Below are positions 53,509-64,000 of a DNA stretch of 64,000 nt, piece after piece (position 1 is the first letter of the stretch; every line of letters starts with the position of its first letter). The notes beneath the pieces were generated by a model that made no database searches, was not told where the DNA came from, and was given only the letters and a program-made list of their open reading frames with translations. Location: positions 1,302,001 to 1,366,000 of the forward strand of contig JAIZZJ010000002.1 of NCBI GenBank assembly GCA_022828445.1, given 5' to 3'. A program made the translations under genes and the position numbers. Origin of the DNA: Graphiopsis chlorocephala. Its lineage: Eukaryota; Ascomycota; Dothideomycetes; Cladosporiales; Cladosporiaceae.

Positions 53509-55236
53509 ATGAGCCTGTGGGGAACCAAGAAGGATAATGATGACGAGGTTGAGCACCTTCATGTGAACGGCGACGGCGAAACAGACGCCGCACCACGCAG
53601 CTCGCACGAGGACGCAAGACCAAGGTCGTCCAGGTCAAGACGAGAGCCCAACGAGCGCGACAGGCTGCTGGGAGCACACAACCCGCCTCACTCGGACGGC
53701 TATCTGGATCCTGATGATCCTGCGGTATGAAAGCTATATGTTCCAGCACGCCCTTGGACTGCCTACTAATCAAGCTACTAGGTCTCCCCGTACAACCTCT
53801 GGACTGTACGCGCCCTTCGCTTCCTCTCCGTGCTGTTCCTCGCCATCACCTTCATCTGGTGGGTGCTGCTACTCGTGAGCATCTTCGTTTCGCCCCCCGG
53901 CTTGCACACCAGAGGCTCCGGCTTCTCTGACTTCTCCTACACCACTCTCACCGCTGGCGTCCTGCTATGCTCGCTTCTCTTCTTCTCCGCCCCAAGCTTG
54001 GCCATGCGCGTCTGCCAAGGTGTACTCTCTCTGTTCCTCCTCATCAACCTGATCATCATTGTCAGTGTGCCGCGCATTCGCGCTGAAGAGGGCCCTCCTG
54101 GTATTGCCAGCGTCGTCTGGGCTACTCTCATCACCGTCTACTGCGTCATCACCGATCGAGTAGTCGCCTGGGGCAAGCGCGAGGAAGAGGAGCGTCTCAC
54201 CGGCCGCCCCGAATCTCGTCGTACGCTGCGCGAGTGGCTCGCTGTGCTTGCGGCCACCATCATTCTGGCCGTCTATATTGCGATCACCGTCCTGATGACT
54301 GTCACCTTGATCTTGCGTGCTCGTGATGCAAGCCTCGAGATGGATGGCCAACGTTACTTTGTAGACGGCGACAAGTACGAGGTCCACCTGGCTTGCGTTG
54401 GCGAGGCCCAGGAGGCCAACGGCACCCGCACACCCACCATCCTCTTGGAGGCAGCCGAAGTCCCTCTGGAATTCGACTTCGAGCACTGGGCTTATGCTGC
54501 TTACCAGAACGGCACCATCTCTCGCTACTGCTACTGGGACCGTCCCGGCTACGGCTGGTCGGACAACGCGCCCTCTCCTCACAGTGCTGGCATGAGCGCC
54601 GACAACTTGGCCGAAGCACTTGCGGTAGCAGGTGAGCAAGGTCCTTGGGTGCTCGTGTCTGCCGGCTATGGTACCATTGTGTCACGCATCTTCAGCGCCC
54701 GTCATGGCCGTGATGTCGTCGGTATCATGCTTATTGACCCGCTCCATGAGGATCTCCTGCACCGTATTGCGGCACCTGGCCGTGGCTTCCTTCTCTGGGC
54801 ATGGGGCGTCATCTCACCTCTTGGCATTGACCGCGTCGCCGGCGCACTGTTCAGGGGTCGTACGCGCGAAGACCGCGTCTACGGCAAAGATGCCACACAG
54901 GGCGGCAAATTCATCAAGGCTGCGCTGCAGGAGAACCTTGTTGCAGACAGCTTGTCCAAGAATGAGGTTGCTTCCGCGCGTACAATTCAAAGTGCCAACA
55001 CACCGCTTGTGGTCGTCAGCTCCGGAGTCTCTGTGCGCAGGGACGAGGAGTGGAGCAGGAAGCAGGAGGATCTGACCAAGTTGACTGACAACCTTGTCTC
55101 GTGGGACGTCATCAACAAGGCTCCTCACCATGTTTGGGACACGTACGAGGGCAGGAAGGTCATGGAGAAGAGGCTGGGTCAGCTTGTCAAGAGCAAGTAC
55201 AAGGCTGTCGAGGATGGCTTCGAGGTTGTTGCTTGA
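53509..55236 (+). CDS. DUF2417 membrane protein with alpha/beta-hydrolase domain
   Basis: Exons are 53509-53724 and 53782-55236 with a 57-nt intron, giving 556 aa. About 70 acidic, basic and Ser-rich residues come first. Five or six membrane segments follow (about residues 80-265), including an amphipathic link with KREEEERLTGRPESRR. An extracytosolic alpha/beta-hydrolase-like domain follows, with the RYCYWDRPGYGWSDNAPSP block known in this fungal-only family. The nucleophile elbow reads WVLVSAGYGTIVSR, so Ser, if used, is shifted relative to GxSxG; a catalytic role is uncertain. LVVVSSGV and HHVWD near the end fit the usual places of an acid and a His. The function is unknown. Confidence 0.88.
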
Positions 55237-55610
55237 AGTCGTCTTGACCCAGCTACGGCAGAAGTAAGCGTGTGCAGCGGACAAGGATCTGCCCTCTGAT
55301 TTGGATGTTAATTGTTGTTCATTTGCTTTTGATAATCTTTTTGGGCCAGGCGAGGCGTTGAAAGGTGGTTATCACGACATCCCAACCCTTCCGAACAAAC
55401 AGTAGAGTACGAAACCCGTTGATACGAAGAATCTTAATGTCTCTTTCGATTCCTTTTTTGCTTAAAAATACATGCGAACAAAAAAAGAAACGCCCACGCT
55501 GAAGCCCTTGCGGATATGCATATCTTTGGTACACGAACTTGGGGTATTGAATAAGCGCCTTCAACCAGAACCTTCGCTTTTGCTTTTTTTCTTTCCATTT
55601 GATTGCCTTT
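55237..55610. other. Short convergent intergenic region
   Basis: It lies between the stop codons of the DUF2417 and Utp23 genes. AT-rich with several T and A runs (about 55450-55600), as expected for two facing 3' ends. Confidence 0.45.
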
Positions 55611-56588
55611 CTAATCCTCGTAGCGAGCATCCGAAATTGCAGTCCTCACCGCAGCAGCGACGGCTTCGTCGCTAGGCGCAGCCGCAGCCTCTTTGGGCTT
55701 TCTCTTTCTCGGCCTCTTGTTGCCGCTTGCACCTTCACCCAACGCAGCTTCGGCGCCCAGAGCTTTCTCGCCGACTTGAGGATCTTGCTTCGCTGCTTTG
55801 CGAATCGCAGATCTTTCATCTTCGACCTTCCGGCCCTGAGATTTCTTCTCGCCTCCTTCTTGTGGCTTCTCTTTCTTCGACTTCTTCACGCTGAGCGGAT
55901 TAGGGCCGCTGGGTCCTTTGGGCTTTTTCCGCTTCGGCGCCGAGGGCGCTTGTCCTTCTTCGTCTTTCATTTCCTCGTCGCCGTCGTCGTCCTCCGTCGC
56001 TTTGCGCTTCTCCCCACTGACTTCCGCTCCACGCCTTGATTTCAGGCCCGCGCGCACTTTGCTCTTCTCTTCTGCCTCGCGGACTTCGGCGCTGCGGCCG
56101 GCCATGGGCTCCATGACCATGACGCTGCGGTTGATGTACACGAGCGGCACGCCGGCGACCTCGCGCATCGCGGCGCGGACGTCGCGGTCTTGCGTAGCGA
56201 CCACGTAGCGGTGCTTGTTCGTCCCGCTGCCCTTGGGATCCAGAACGCTCTGGATACACTCCAGCTCGCTCAGCGGCGTCTCGAGCTCATGGTGTCCGCA
56301 ACGGCGGCGCTCGGCTTGCTTCGCGACTTCGATCCACTGCTCCTTGTCGCGCTCCTGGCCGGGCTCTGGGACGGCGTCGTAGAGGTGGCGGATGCAGCAT
56401 TGAGTGATCATGGGCTTGATTTCGCCGTGCAGGGTGTTGGAAAGCATGTGGCCGAGCTGCATTTTGAAGCGCGCGGCGTCGCGGATGAGGGTGGAGGATA
56501 GGAGGACTTGGTAGGGCGCGCGGAAGTGGAAGGTTAGGGCGTAGGCGTGCATGAGCTTGCGGTATTGTTTGCTGCGTTTGCCGCGCAT
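55611..56588 (-). CDS. utp23: Utp23: SSU processome PIN-like protein
   Basis: A nucleolar factor needed for release of snR30 and early 18S rRNA processing. It is a single exon of 325 aa. The start MRGKRSKQYRKLMHAYALTF is the Utp23 signature. The PIN-like domain follows (1-160) with the zinc-binding residues in TQCCIRHLYD and RRCGHHE, and YVVATQDRDVR and GVPLVYINRSVMV at the end of the fold. The C-terminal half is Lys/Glu-rich and disordered, typical of nucleolar proteins. Head-to-head with the DUF726 gene. Confidence 0.95.
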   Translation of the reverse strand: MRGKRSKQYRKLMHAYALTFHFRAPYQVLLSSTLIRDAARFKMQLGHMLSNTLHGEIKPMITQCCIRHLYDAVPEPGQERDKEQWIEVAKQAERRRCGHHELETPLSELECIQSVLDPKGSGTNKHRYVVATQDRDVRAAMREVAGVPLVYINRSVMVMEPMAGRSAEVREAEEKSKVRAGLKSRRGAEVSGEKRKATEDDDGDEEMKDEEGQAPSAPKRKKPKGPSGPNPLSVKKSKKEKPQEGGEKKSQGRKVEDERSAIRKAAKQDPQVGEKALGAEAALGEGASGNKRPRKRKPKEAAAAPSDEAVAAAVRTAISDARYED

Positions 56589-57288
56589 TGTGGGCTTTGG
56601 TATGGGCGGTTTAGTTGGTGGTTTGTAGGGCGCCTTCTATGGCTCGGTGGGGGACTGTTGGAGGTGGCCAGGCGGAGTGTCGCCTCTATTTTTCTTTTCT
56701 TTTTTCCTTCTGATTAGAGATTTTTTGTTTTAGTATCCGTCGAGGCGAGAGGTAGCCAAATATTAGAAGTTGTAATTGTTGTTGGTAGTTTTTTATTTTT
56801 GTTGGCGTAGTGGTCTGCTTCACCAGCCGGCAATGGACATTGTATAAATTTCCTTCGTCGATCTTTGCCGTAGAGACTAGAGACAGCAGCATCAGCCATC
56901 AGCCGCAGCGTGCGGACCAAGCGGGGAAGGCCAGCCGCTCCACACAAGCGAAGGCGCCAACCACGCACCCTGAACGCCGCCGCCGCCCGCACCATGCGCC
57001 TAGCCTGAGTCCTTTGTGTGTGAGCGTGTGAGCGTGTGAGCATCTACTATAAGCGTGACATACGCCATTGCGGCATATTCTAACTTTCCATCATCCCGCC
57101 ACTCACGCAACATATAACTTACCTTCCACATACACTTGCTTTGGTTGCTTGTATGCTTCTCGCAGTCTGCTTTGCGGAGGGGATGCTGTAATTATAACCT
57201 TGGCCCGAGGATTGCTGGTGTGCCTTGCCTGGACGAGTCTGTACTGGACGGAATAATCTGGATTCTACCGACTTGCGCGCACTGAGTT
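56589..57288. promoter_or_regulatory. 700-bp divergent region upstream of utp23 and the DUF726 gene
   Basis: AT-rich near 56690-56830, with a GTGTGAGC tandem repeat (about three copies, 57017-57041). No convincing ORF. It should hold both promoters. Confidence 0.4.
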
Positions 57289-60200
57289 ATGCCTGAGGAT
57301 GGCGTTGGTGAGGCGAAGGAGTCGAGTAATGAGAGCGGTGCGGAGAGGAAGGTGACTGTAGAGGAGCAGGCACAGACGAAGGTTGAGCCTCCCGAGGCGG
57401 ATGAGTTTGGTCTGCCTATCCGGCCGGCGAGAAGGCGCGTGTACGATGATGAGGAGGATGAGATAAAGGATGTGAGAGACGCAGTGGTCAAGGAGGATGT
57501 TAAGGACGCGTCTAAGGACGAGCGAGTGGTGACCAGCGAAGTGGATGCGACGACAAAGAGCGATACCGCGAAGGACGACGAGAAGCTCAAAGAAGCAGCA
57601 GCCGCCATGCCGACCAAGATCGATACCTCGACAAAAGAGAAATTGGCAGAAACTGCTACTCCCGCGCAGGCTGTCAACCAAGAGGATATCAAGCAGACTA
57701 CTGCAGAACCTACGAGCAACAACAACGAGCCATCAGCCGCGTCGCCCCGCAAGAGCAATGACAAACCACGCGGCCATGCATACAAAAAGTCAGTCGGCGC
57801 ATCCGAATGGTCGCATCAAGCCTTGGCTCCTCGCGAGGACGAAGAAGAGGAGAAGAAAGATGAGCTGGAATGGCAAGATATGCCTGCTCTTGCGACATAC
57901 CGCCAATACGACGACTGGGGCAAGGTCACCGCAAAAGCCTACGACGAAGAAGACGACGAAACGATGGCTTATGGCAAACTGGGAGGCGCAGCGAAAGGCT
58001 ACACGCGTGTACAAGATGACGAAGACGCCCAATCGAATACGAGTATGGACGACAATACCGCGTACTTGTTCAAGGAAGGCTATGCCCGCAACGCTCTGGA
58101 TGAAGAGGACGAAGCGCGAGATCTGATCTCGCAAATGCAGACGACCAAGGAGCTGCTCACAGAAGGACAAAGGGTAGCTTATGTTGGAGTAGTCAGGCTG
58201 GCGATGTTCCAAATGGTCAGCGACATTGAGTCATTGCCACGGACGAAAGGCTCAAGAAAAATGCTTGACATGGCTGTCGAAGCCACCAAGATGTGGGCGC
58301 AGAAGATGATGGTGCGCTTGTACAGTCACATGGAAATTTCAACGCAAGAACAAGTCATGGTGGAACAGCTGGCAGAGCATGGCCTTCAGCCAGCCGATTT
58401 GACGCCTGCACTGATGCAGAATGCAAGAGTCAAGAACCCAGAAGCCAAACCAGACGAAAAAACAGATGCGGACCCTCGATCTGAGAACGCTTCTTTATCG
58501 TCAGCTAGGCCATCTCTAGGATCCCCCAGGCCATCGGCCACCCCAGAAAGGCGCAAGTCTGCCACCAATGTTTCATCGCTTGAGACTCCGGTCGTGCACG
58601 AACGTACTTCTACACCAGGGACAGAGACACCACCACCTGCGTACGAAGAGCAAAAGGTAGATGGACTACATTTTGAGGATTCCGACAAGTTCGCCGAAAC
58701 CAAGAATATCGATCTCGACCTGCGGTGGACGGTATTGTGTGATCTTTTCTTGCTCCTGATCGCAGACGCCACATACGATGCTCGGTCACGAGTCCTGCTG
58801 GAACGGGTCGGAAGCGCTCTGTCTGTTCCCTGGCAGGAGATTTGCCGGTTCGAGAAGCGTGTCACTGACGCATTAGAAATGCAAGAGCAAGCCGATAAGG
58901 AAACATGGAACGAAGACGACCACCTTGAAGCGCGCAAGAAAGCTATGCGGAAGCGGAGATTGATGGTCATGGGCCTTTGTACAGTCGGCGGTGGCCTCGT
59001 CATTGGACTCAGCGCCGGTTTCCTTGCACCTGTCATTGGTGCGGGTCTTGCTGCTGGCTTCACCTCCATTGGTGTAGCTGGCACATCAAGTTTCCTTGCA
59101 GGCACTGGCGCCGCAGCACTCATTGGTACCACGGGCGCTATCACCGGAGGCACTGTCGGCGTACGAGCGAGTGACCGTCGCACGGGTGCTGTAAAGACAT
59201 TCGAGTACCGCCCACTACACAACAACAAGCGTGTAAATCTTACTGTGACCGTAGCTGGATGGATGACAGGAAATGTCGATGATGTGAGATTGCCATTCTC
59301 GACAGTTGATCCCATCATGGGCGATGTCTATTCAGTCCATTGGGAACCTGAAATGCTCAAGAGTACTGGTGCGACGATGGCGATTCTGGGCACAGAGGCC
59401 TTGACACAGACTGTACAGCAAGTCCTCGGCGCAACGTTTCTGGCCACCCTAATGGCCGGTCTATCCTTGCCGCTCATCCTCACCAAGTTATCATATTTGA
59501 TCGACAACCCATGGACTGTGTCTATTGCACGAGCAGACGCTGCCGGACTGATTCTTGCGGACTCCATCATTGATAGGAACTTGGGTGTTAGGCCCATCAC
59601 GCTTGTCGGCTTCTCTCTGGGAGCGCGCGTCATCTTTTCTGCTCTCAAGGAGCTTGCGCGTCGCGGTGGCCTCGGCCTCGTGCAGAATGTCTACCTTTTT
59701 GGCTCTCCTATGGTGTTCAAGCAAGACGAGTGGTTAAAGGCACGCAGCGTAGTGTCAGGGCGTTTCGTCAATGGCTATGCCACAAACGACTGGATTCTCG
59801 GCTACTTGTTCCGCGCCACTAGTGGTGGTGTGATGCGCGTAGCCGGTCTCAGTGAAGTCCAGATTCCGACAGTTGAGAACTTCAACGTCACCAACGACGT
59901 TCCTGGCCACATGGCGTACCGCGCTAAGATGCCCATCCTGCTCCGCAAAGTAGGATGGGAGGTGGAGTCGGACGAGTTCGCAGAAATCGAGGATCCAGAT
60001 CCCGACAACCACGAGCGTCGCCAGCGTGAGCTCATCAACGAGATCGAAGAAGCACGCCGTCAGCTCGACGAGAAACCCGAGAAGAAGGGCTTTCTTGCGC
60101 GCTTCTCCCGCAAGAAAGCTGCTCAGAAGAAGAGCTGGGAAACGTACGACGACACTAGTACTCGCATCGACCCGGCCAAGGACCCCGAGAAGATCGTCCA

Positions 60201-60849
60201 CGAAAATAGCCATGTAATGTTCGACGTCGAGGCCATCCGCAAAGAAGCTCTCGAGCTGGCGATGAAGAACCCATCCGACATCGAGGAAATCAAAGCACAC
60301 ATGCAAGTGCGCGAGATCCAGAGCACCCTGCCTCCGATGAAAATCACAAGCCCCGGCCATGCGCCGAGAGAGTTCGCCGCGAGTAGCAGTAACCCTGATC
60401 TTACGCGAGGCACACTGAGGCATACACAAAGCTACAGCGGCTCTGCCGGCTGGGGTCCATCCAACGGCTCAGGCTACAGTTCGCCCCACCACGATTCACA
60501 TAATGGGTACGCATCGCCTAGATACAGCACGCCGAAACTGGGAGAATCGCCTTACGCTTCTAACGTCGCTGAGGATCCACACGTTACCATGTCGTTTGAA
60601 AGCTCGCCACCTAAGAAGCACGCTTACAATGACAAGCCTTGGGGTTCTTCGAACGACGTTGCGGAGCGTCCACCTTTGGAGCGCTCTGCTACGACGTCTC
60701 ATTCCTACGGTGCTGTGGGATTGGGAGCTGGTGCTGCTGGTGCTGCTGGTCTTGGAATGGGTGTGGCGGCGGCTACGGGGAGTAATCCTTGGGCTGATGA
60801 GGAAGAGGAGTTTGGGAGGGAAAAAGAGGTGGAGATGTCTTTTGAGTGA
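57289..60849 (+). CDS. DUF726 (TMCO4/Mil1-like) alpha/beta-hydrolase membrane protein
   Basis: A single long exon of 1186 aa. The first 240 residues and the last 230 are disordered and charged, with Pro/Ser-rich parts. Between them lies a helical region (about 285-570). A glycine-rich double hairpin of membrane-insertion character follows (about 565-625: GGGLVIGLSAGFLAPVIGAG). Next is the DUF726 hydrolase domain (about 640-900) with the nucleophile elbow LVGFSLGARVIF (GxSxG) and VYLFGSPMVF. Yeast Mil1/YFL034W and human TMCO4 share this core; Mil1 links to the clathrin adaptor AP-1 at membranes. A lipid or ester substrate is presumed. Fungal homologues are commonly of this size. No intron needed and no frame problem. 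Confidence 0.92.
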   Translation: MPEDGVGEAKESSNESGAERKVTVEEQAQTKVEPPEADEFGLPIRPARRRVYDDEEDEIKDVRDAVVKEDVKDASKDERVVTSEVDATTKSDTAKDDEKLKEAAAAMPTKIDTSTKEKLAETATPAQAVNQEDIKQTTAEPTSNNNEPSAASPRKSNDKPRGHAYKKSVGASEWSHQALAPREDEEEEKKDELEWQDMPALATYRQYDDWGKVTAKAYDEEDDETMAYGKLGGAAKGYTRVQDDEDAQSNTSMDDNTAYLFKEGYARNALDEEDEARDLISQMQTTKELLTEGQRVAYVGVVRLAMFQMVSDIESLPRTKGSRKMLDMAVEATKMWAQKMMVRLYSHMEISTQEQVMVEQLAEHGLQPADLTPALMQNARVKNPEAKPDEKTDADPRSENASLSSARPSLGSPRPSATPERRKSATNVSSLETPVVHERTSTPGTETPPPAYEEQKVDGLHFEDSDKFAETKNIDLDLRWTVLCDLFLLLIADATYDARSRVLLERVGSALSVPWQEICRFEKRVTDALEMQEQADKETWNEDDHLEARKKAMRKRRLMVMGLCTVGGGLVIGLSAGFLAPVIGAGLAAGFTSIGVAGTSSFLAGTGAAALIGTTGAITGGTVGVRASDRRTGAVKTFEYRPLHNNKRVNLTVTVAGWMTGNVDDVRLPFSTVDPIMGDVYSVHWEPEMLKSTGATMAILGTEALTQTVQQVLGATFLATLMAGLSLPLILTKLSYLIDNPWTVSIARADAAGLILADSIIDRNLGVRPITLVGFSLGARVIFSALKELARRGGLGLVQNVYLFGSPMVFKQDEWLKARSVVSGRFVNGYATNDWILGYLFRATSGGVMRVAGLSEVQIPTVENFNVTNDVPGHMAYRAKMPILLRKVGWEVESDEFAEIEDPDPDNHERRQRELINEIEEARRQLDEKPEKKGFLARFSRKKAAQKKSWETYDDTSTRIDPAKDPEKIVHENSHVMFDVEAIRKEALELAMKNPSDIEEIKAHMQVREIQSTLPPMKITSPGHAPREFAASSSNPDLTRGTLRHTQSYSGSAGWGPSNGSGYSSPHHDSHNGYASPRYSTPKLGESPYASNVAEDPHVTMSFESSPPKKHAYNDKPWGSSNDVAERPPLERSATTSHSYGAVGLGAGAAGAAGLGMGVAAATGSNPWADEEEEFGREKEVEMSFE

Positions 60850-61104
60850 GAGAGATGGCTTGGGTTGTCGGGCAAAGATTTGCTTTGGGACAGATGGGCC
60901 ACGTTTTGACTTGGTTACGATTGTATGTGCTAGGGCGCAGGAATGCGTGCGCGACGAGGCCGGCATCTTGGAAATGGAACTGGCGGGCTTTCTCCGGACT
61001 CTTCTTTCTTGAGAGAAATCAGCGTTTGCGCGAAGCCGTGATCGGTATTGATGAGGGACGACGAGGTCGGTCGGGATTGAAGGACTCGCTGCTGGGGACT
61101 ATAG

Positions 61105-61779
61105 TCAATTTTTAAGGCATAGCGCCATCGTTGCTGCACACTCTATGCTTTCAACGATCGTCTGTTGTACTAGCCGTTCAAGGCCATTGATTCTACTGTT
61201 CCTAATACTCATGGACCGCTCACTGATACAAAACAACGGTACTTCTGAGGACGCGGTAGTGTTATTGCTAGTGCTCTCGCTGGTGCTCAGGGATGTCGTT
61301 GTCGCCGTCGGAGAACTGGGCGGAGCAGCTTCTATGGAGAACTGAGAAGACGATATTTCTTCGTCGCCATCACAGCTTCCGCCGAAAGGAATGAAGCGGA
61401 GCACCACATCGTTCGCATCTTTCACGTCTTCGGCAGGAATATCGATAATCCAGGAGTATTGTTTTGTTGATCTTGATTCCTCCTATAATGGTGTGAAATG
61501 CCAGTTCTCATTGGGAATTGGGACACACTTACTAGCCAGGTTGATATTCCAGTTGCGGGTGCTGTACGGTTACACACACAGGTCGACTTTAGCAGTATCG
61601 CAGCTTGGGCAATACAGTGGAAACCAAGACGCGAGGTCGGCTGTCCAAGCAATGTCGTATCTGCTGCTGTTGACGACCATTTCGTCCCATCTTAGGTGGA
61701 GCCAGTAGTCTGATATGTCTTGACTCGAGCACCGGATTGCGAGGCCACCGCAGAGCAGAATCAAGATATGAACGAACAT
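61105..61779 (-). CDS. Small secreted Ser/Thr-rich protein
   Basis: ATG at 61779 starts a signal peptide (MFVHILILLCGGLAIRCSS). A short domain follows with SDYWLHLRWDEMVV and DIAWTADLASWFPLYCPSC. Exon 1 (61779-61576) joins exon 2 (61482-61105) by a 93-nt intron with a weak donor (GTGTAA) and a TATAG acceptor; the joined text then reads YSWIIDIPAEDVKDANDVVL and RFIPFG. This order (W..DL..W.P, then Y.W.IP...) is like fungal Ser/Thr-rich GPI-anchored wall proteins of the Kre9/Knh1 type. A run of Ser/Thr follows (about 130-160). The predicted C-terminus is not hydrophobic enough for a GPI signal, so another intron or a soluble product is possible. The model is 193 aa and uncertain at both the intron and the 3' end. 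Confidence 0.5.
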
Positions 61780-62410
61780 GGTGGTGGCGTTTTTGCTGTT
61801 TGGTGTCAGAGGGTATGTCGAGTGACGAGGAGGCGGGACCTCGTACGCAACAGAGTTGCCTCGAGATATGTTACACGGCGACGCCGTGGTCTGTCGTTCG
61901 AAATGCGGGAGCATGCAACCTGACGATGACACCTTCGCCTACCTAACGAGCTTACCTCAACTGGCAATCTAGGTCGACTGCGCATTGCATATAGGTAATA
62001 GGCGTTCCACTTTCGGCTGGCCTGATCGGCTGTGTCTACACACAGTCTCAACCACTCTATACCGTCAGATCCTACCATTCACAAACCACTCGTCGACAAG
62101 CTATATTGCGTTATTGTGACAGTGGCTATCCTTTGTCAACGCGAACCTGCCTTCTGGACATAATTTTGGGATTTCTACAACAGCCTCTTACGACAAAGTC
62201 GGCGGCGCGGTATTTAGCCCTGATGATGGAATCCTTTCCACGATTCAGGAAATCGGTATGCTTGGCGATCTCTTGGCTTGCAAAAATATCAGCAGCTGAT
62301 GCAAATACAACTCGCTTTGACTGGATTCACTGGATGCCATGGATTTGATGCTCGGTACAATAATTCTTAGAACAATGAGAGTCCTGTCGGATTGCAGAAA
62401 CTGCCTAGAT
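61780..62410. other. Intergenic, no gene seen
   Basis: It lies upstream of the secreted protein gene and downstream of the Rho-like gene, both on the minus strand. ORFs here lack motifs. Confidence 0.45.
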
Positions 62411-64000
62411 TTAGCGACGATTTGATAACCACGACCAAAGAGTTCGAGCCTTCTTCCTGTTCTGTGGCACTGCTGCTTTACCACCCCATAACTCGATGAG
62501 ACACCGCAAGTTCATCTCCCACAGACCTTGAATGCCTTCTCCAGTTTTTGCCGAGCATTCATAATATGCAAAACAACCTGTCTTCTTGGCCGCTTGCGTA
62601 CCCTGATGATACGTTCAGTGAAACCTCAACTTGCTCTGGGACCGGCTGTTCACTCACCTCTTCGATTGTCACTGGTTTCTGCCCGGTCTTCATCAGTTCA
62701 CCAATGGTTTGGGGATCGTGGCGCAAATCCGACTTCATGCCAACAAGCACTCTTGGTACATCTTTACAGAAACGCAATACTTCATCGATCCACTTGCCAC
62801 GTAACGTGTTAGTGTTGGGGTCTGATTTGAGGTATCAAGCTCGTTGAAAAAACTCACCTTCGCATGAACATTGTCGAGGCTGTCGGGATTGTCAACTGAA
62901 AAACACAACATGATGACGTTCGCGTCCGGGTATGCCAGAGGTCTGACCCTGTCGTAGTCTTCTTGTCCAGCTGTGTCCCATAAGCCAATCTCGAATTCGA
63001 ATCCGTACATTGATACGTCTACGACGTAGCTTTCGAAGATCGTAGGGACGTAGACCTTAGCACAGTCAGCATGGTAGATACAGTCGATTTCAACCGATCG
63101 ATTTGTCAAAGACCTACCTGTGGGAAACTACCCTTGCTGAAGGAGCTGCTCACCTGTCAGTATATCTACTAAAGCGACAGGTCTCACATGGTCAAGAGCT
63201 TACATCAATGAGCACGTCTTGCCGCATGCGCCATCGCCGACATACACGGCTTTGACACACGTCTTCCCTCCTTTCTTGGTTGGCGTTGGGATCTTGCCCA
63301 TGTCCATAGAACATCTGGCTTGCGAATATAGTTCCACAAGTTTGAAGGCATCGTGCTCCTCCGATGCGATATTAGTGGCTGACAGTGACGCGCTTGACTT
63401 GGGCTCATGGACTTTGAGACCAGTCTGCGGCTCGGCAACGTTCACTTGAGACCTCGACCTTGACAACTTCCAGAACCTGTTCTTCTCAGATTTAGGTGAT
63501 CCAAGTGAAAGGGTGCTGAGAAGATCACTTGGCGCAGAGCTGGAACGTGTATGGCTAGAGAGCTTTGGACCCAGGACTCCTTGGTCCGATTGGTCTGGTA
63601 GGACAGTTACAGCTCGAAAGAAGTCCTCGTCGTTCCCTGGTGGCAGTGGACTTACTCGCCCCTGCTCCGTAGGTAGGGTGTATCCCTGAGAAACACGATC
63701 TTCCCGTTGCATATTAGAAGCTGGCATCATTGTGATAGCTGGCACTGCAGGCCGATCACTAGACGCCGCCATTGTCCGTGTTGGTCCACTTGGCGATTGC
63801 AGATTCGAGTCTTGAGTTTGTGCCAGTGACACAACGGTTGATGCAGTGTTGTTGGGATACTGCATATCGAACCCAGGTCGTCTTTCGACATGGACCGGCT
63901 TGACTGTGGTGAAGTCGGCAACAGTCGCCATCCACTGGTAGAAAGTCTCATCGGGTTCCCAAGGCGAAATTGAAGCGTTGCTATGAACATTGTTTGTAGG
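62411..64000 (-). CDS. Rho-family GTPase with long N-terminal extension (5' end outside window)
   Basis: Exons are >64000-63204, 63148-63118, 63055-62858, 62792-62658 and 62602-62411; all joins keep frame. The frame is open to the right edge and reads coding-like (ISPWEPDETFYQW) before the first ATG at 63931, so the true start is probably beyond the window. At least 230 Ser/Pro-rich residues precede the GTPase. Its motifs are complete: GDGACGKT (G1), the Rho-like effector VPTIFESYVVDV, DTAGQEDYDRVRPLAYP (G3), VGMKSDLRHD (G4) and YYECSAKTGEG (G5). The Rho-type insert between G4 and G5 is short. The C-terminus ends WSWLSNRR, with no CaaX prenylation box and no terminal Cys. Exon 2 is a 31-nt micro-exon. 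Confidence 0.88.

Noticed and set aside
60503..61012. Plus-strand ORF of 169 codons at the 3' end of the DUF726 gene
   Set aside because: Frame-shifted copy of the DUF726 C-terminus with no motif of its own.
1..64000. tRNA, rRNA and CRISPR features
   Set aside because: By eye no box A/box B pair, rRNA segment or spaced direct repeat array was found; a covariance-model scan was not possible, so a tRNA could have been missed.

Overview
The window looks like chromosomal DNA of a filamentous ascomycete (Pezizomycotina). Protein-coding genes are interrupted by short 46-94 nt GT..AG introns, often with a CTGAC branch motif. Fungus-only families are present: Zn2Cys6 regulators, a class II hydrophobin, a UstYa/DUF3328 relic, DUF2417, and a HeLo-type pseudokinase. 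A dothideomycete is my best guess, but nothing here proves the class. All gene models below were spliced by hand; exon lengths sum to whole codons and joins were checked against conserved motifs.

Region by region. 0-2 kb: a decayed Fot1/pogo transposase (open at the left edge) beside a broken UstYa-like gene. 2.6-11.8 kb: sugar-use genes (maltose-type MFS permease, GH27 alpha-galactosidase), an Mpv17/PMP22 membrane protein and a Zn2Cys6 regulator. 12.0-16.8 kb: a head-to-head pair, an intact Ser/Thr kinase with C-terminal WW and C2 domains and a HeLo-like protein with a degenerate kinase domain; this is the most unusual part of the window. 17.3-26.2 kb: a run of catabolic genes (aldehyde dehydrogenase, FMN 2-hydroxyacid oxidase, NAD(P)-dependent reductase, DHDPS-family aldolase) ending with a Zn2Cys6/Fungal_trans_2 regulator. 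28.2 kb: a class II hydrophobin. 28.6-34.2 kb: nearly 6 kb without a supportable gene, leading to a C2H2 developmental-type regulator (FlbC-like). 38.1-42.4 kb: a compact UDP-rhamnose cluster: UDP-glucose 4,6-dehydratase, a nucleotide-sugar transporter and the 3,5-epimerase/4-reductase. 42.4-60.9 kb: conserved housekeeping genes (Trm82, alpha-xylosidase GH31, Pwp1, Prp16, a DUF2417 membrane hydrolase, Utp23, a DUF726 hydrolase), with one LRR-like pseudogene at 44.2-44.8 kb. 61-64 kb: a small secreted Ser/Thr-rich protein and a Rho-type GTPase with a long N-terminal extension, cut by the right edge.

How the genes may work together. The transporter, alpha-galactosidase and alpha-xylosidase point to use of plant oligosaccharides. 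The 17-26 kb run has the enzyme types of a sugar-acid or hydroxy-acid degradation route under a local regulator. The UDP-rhamnose genes can supply and import the donor for rhamnosylated wall or surface glycans. The kinase/HeLo-pseudokinase pair has the same domain logic as the animal RIPK3-MLKL pair, so a cell-death or non-self response role is a testable inference, not something the sequence shows.
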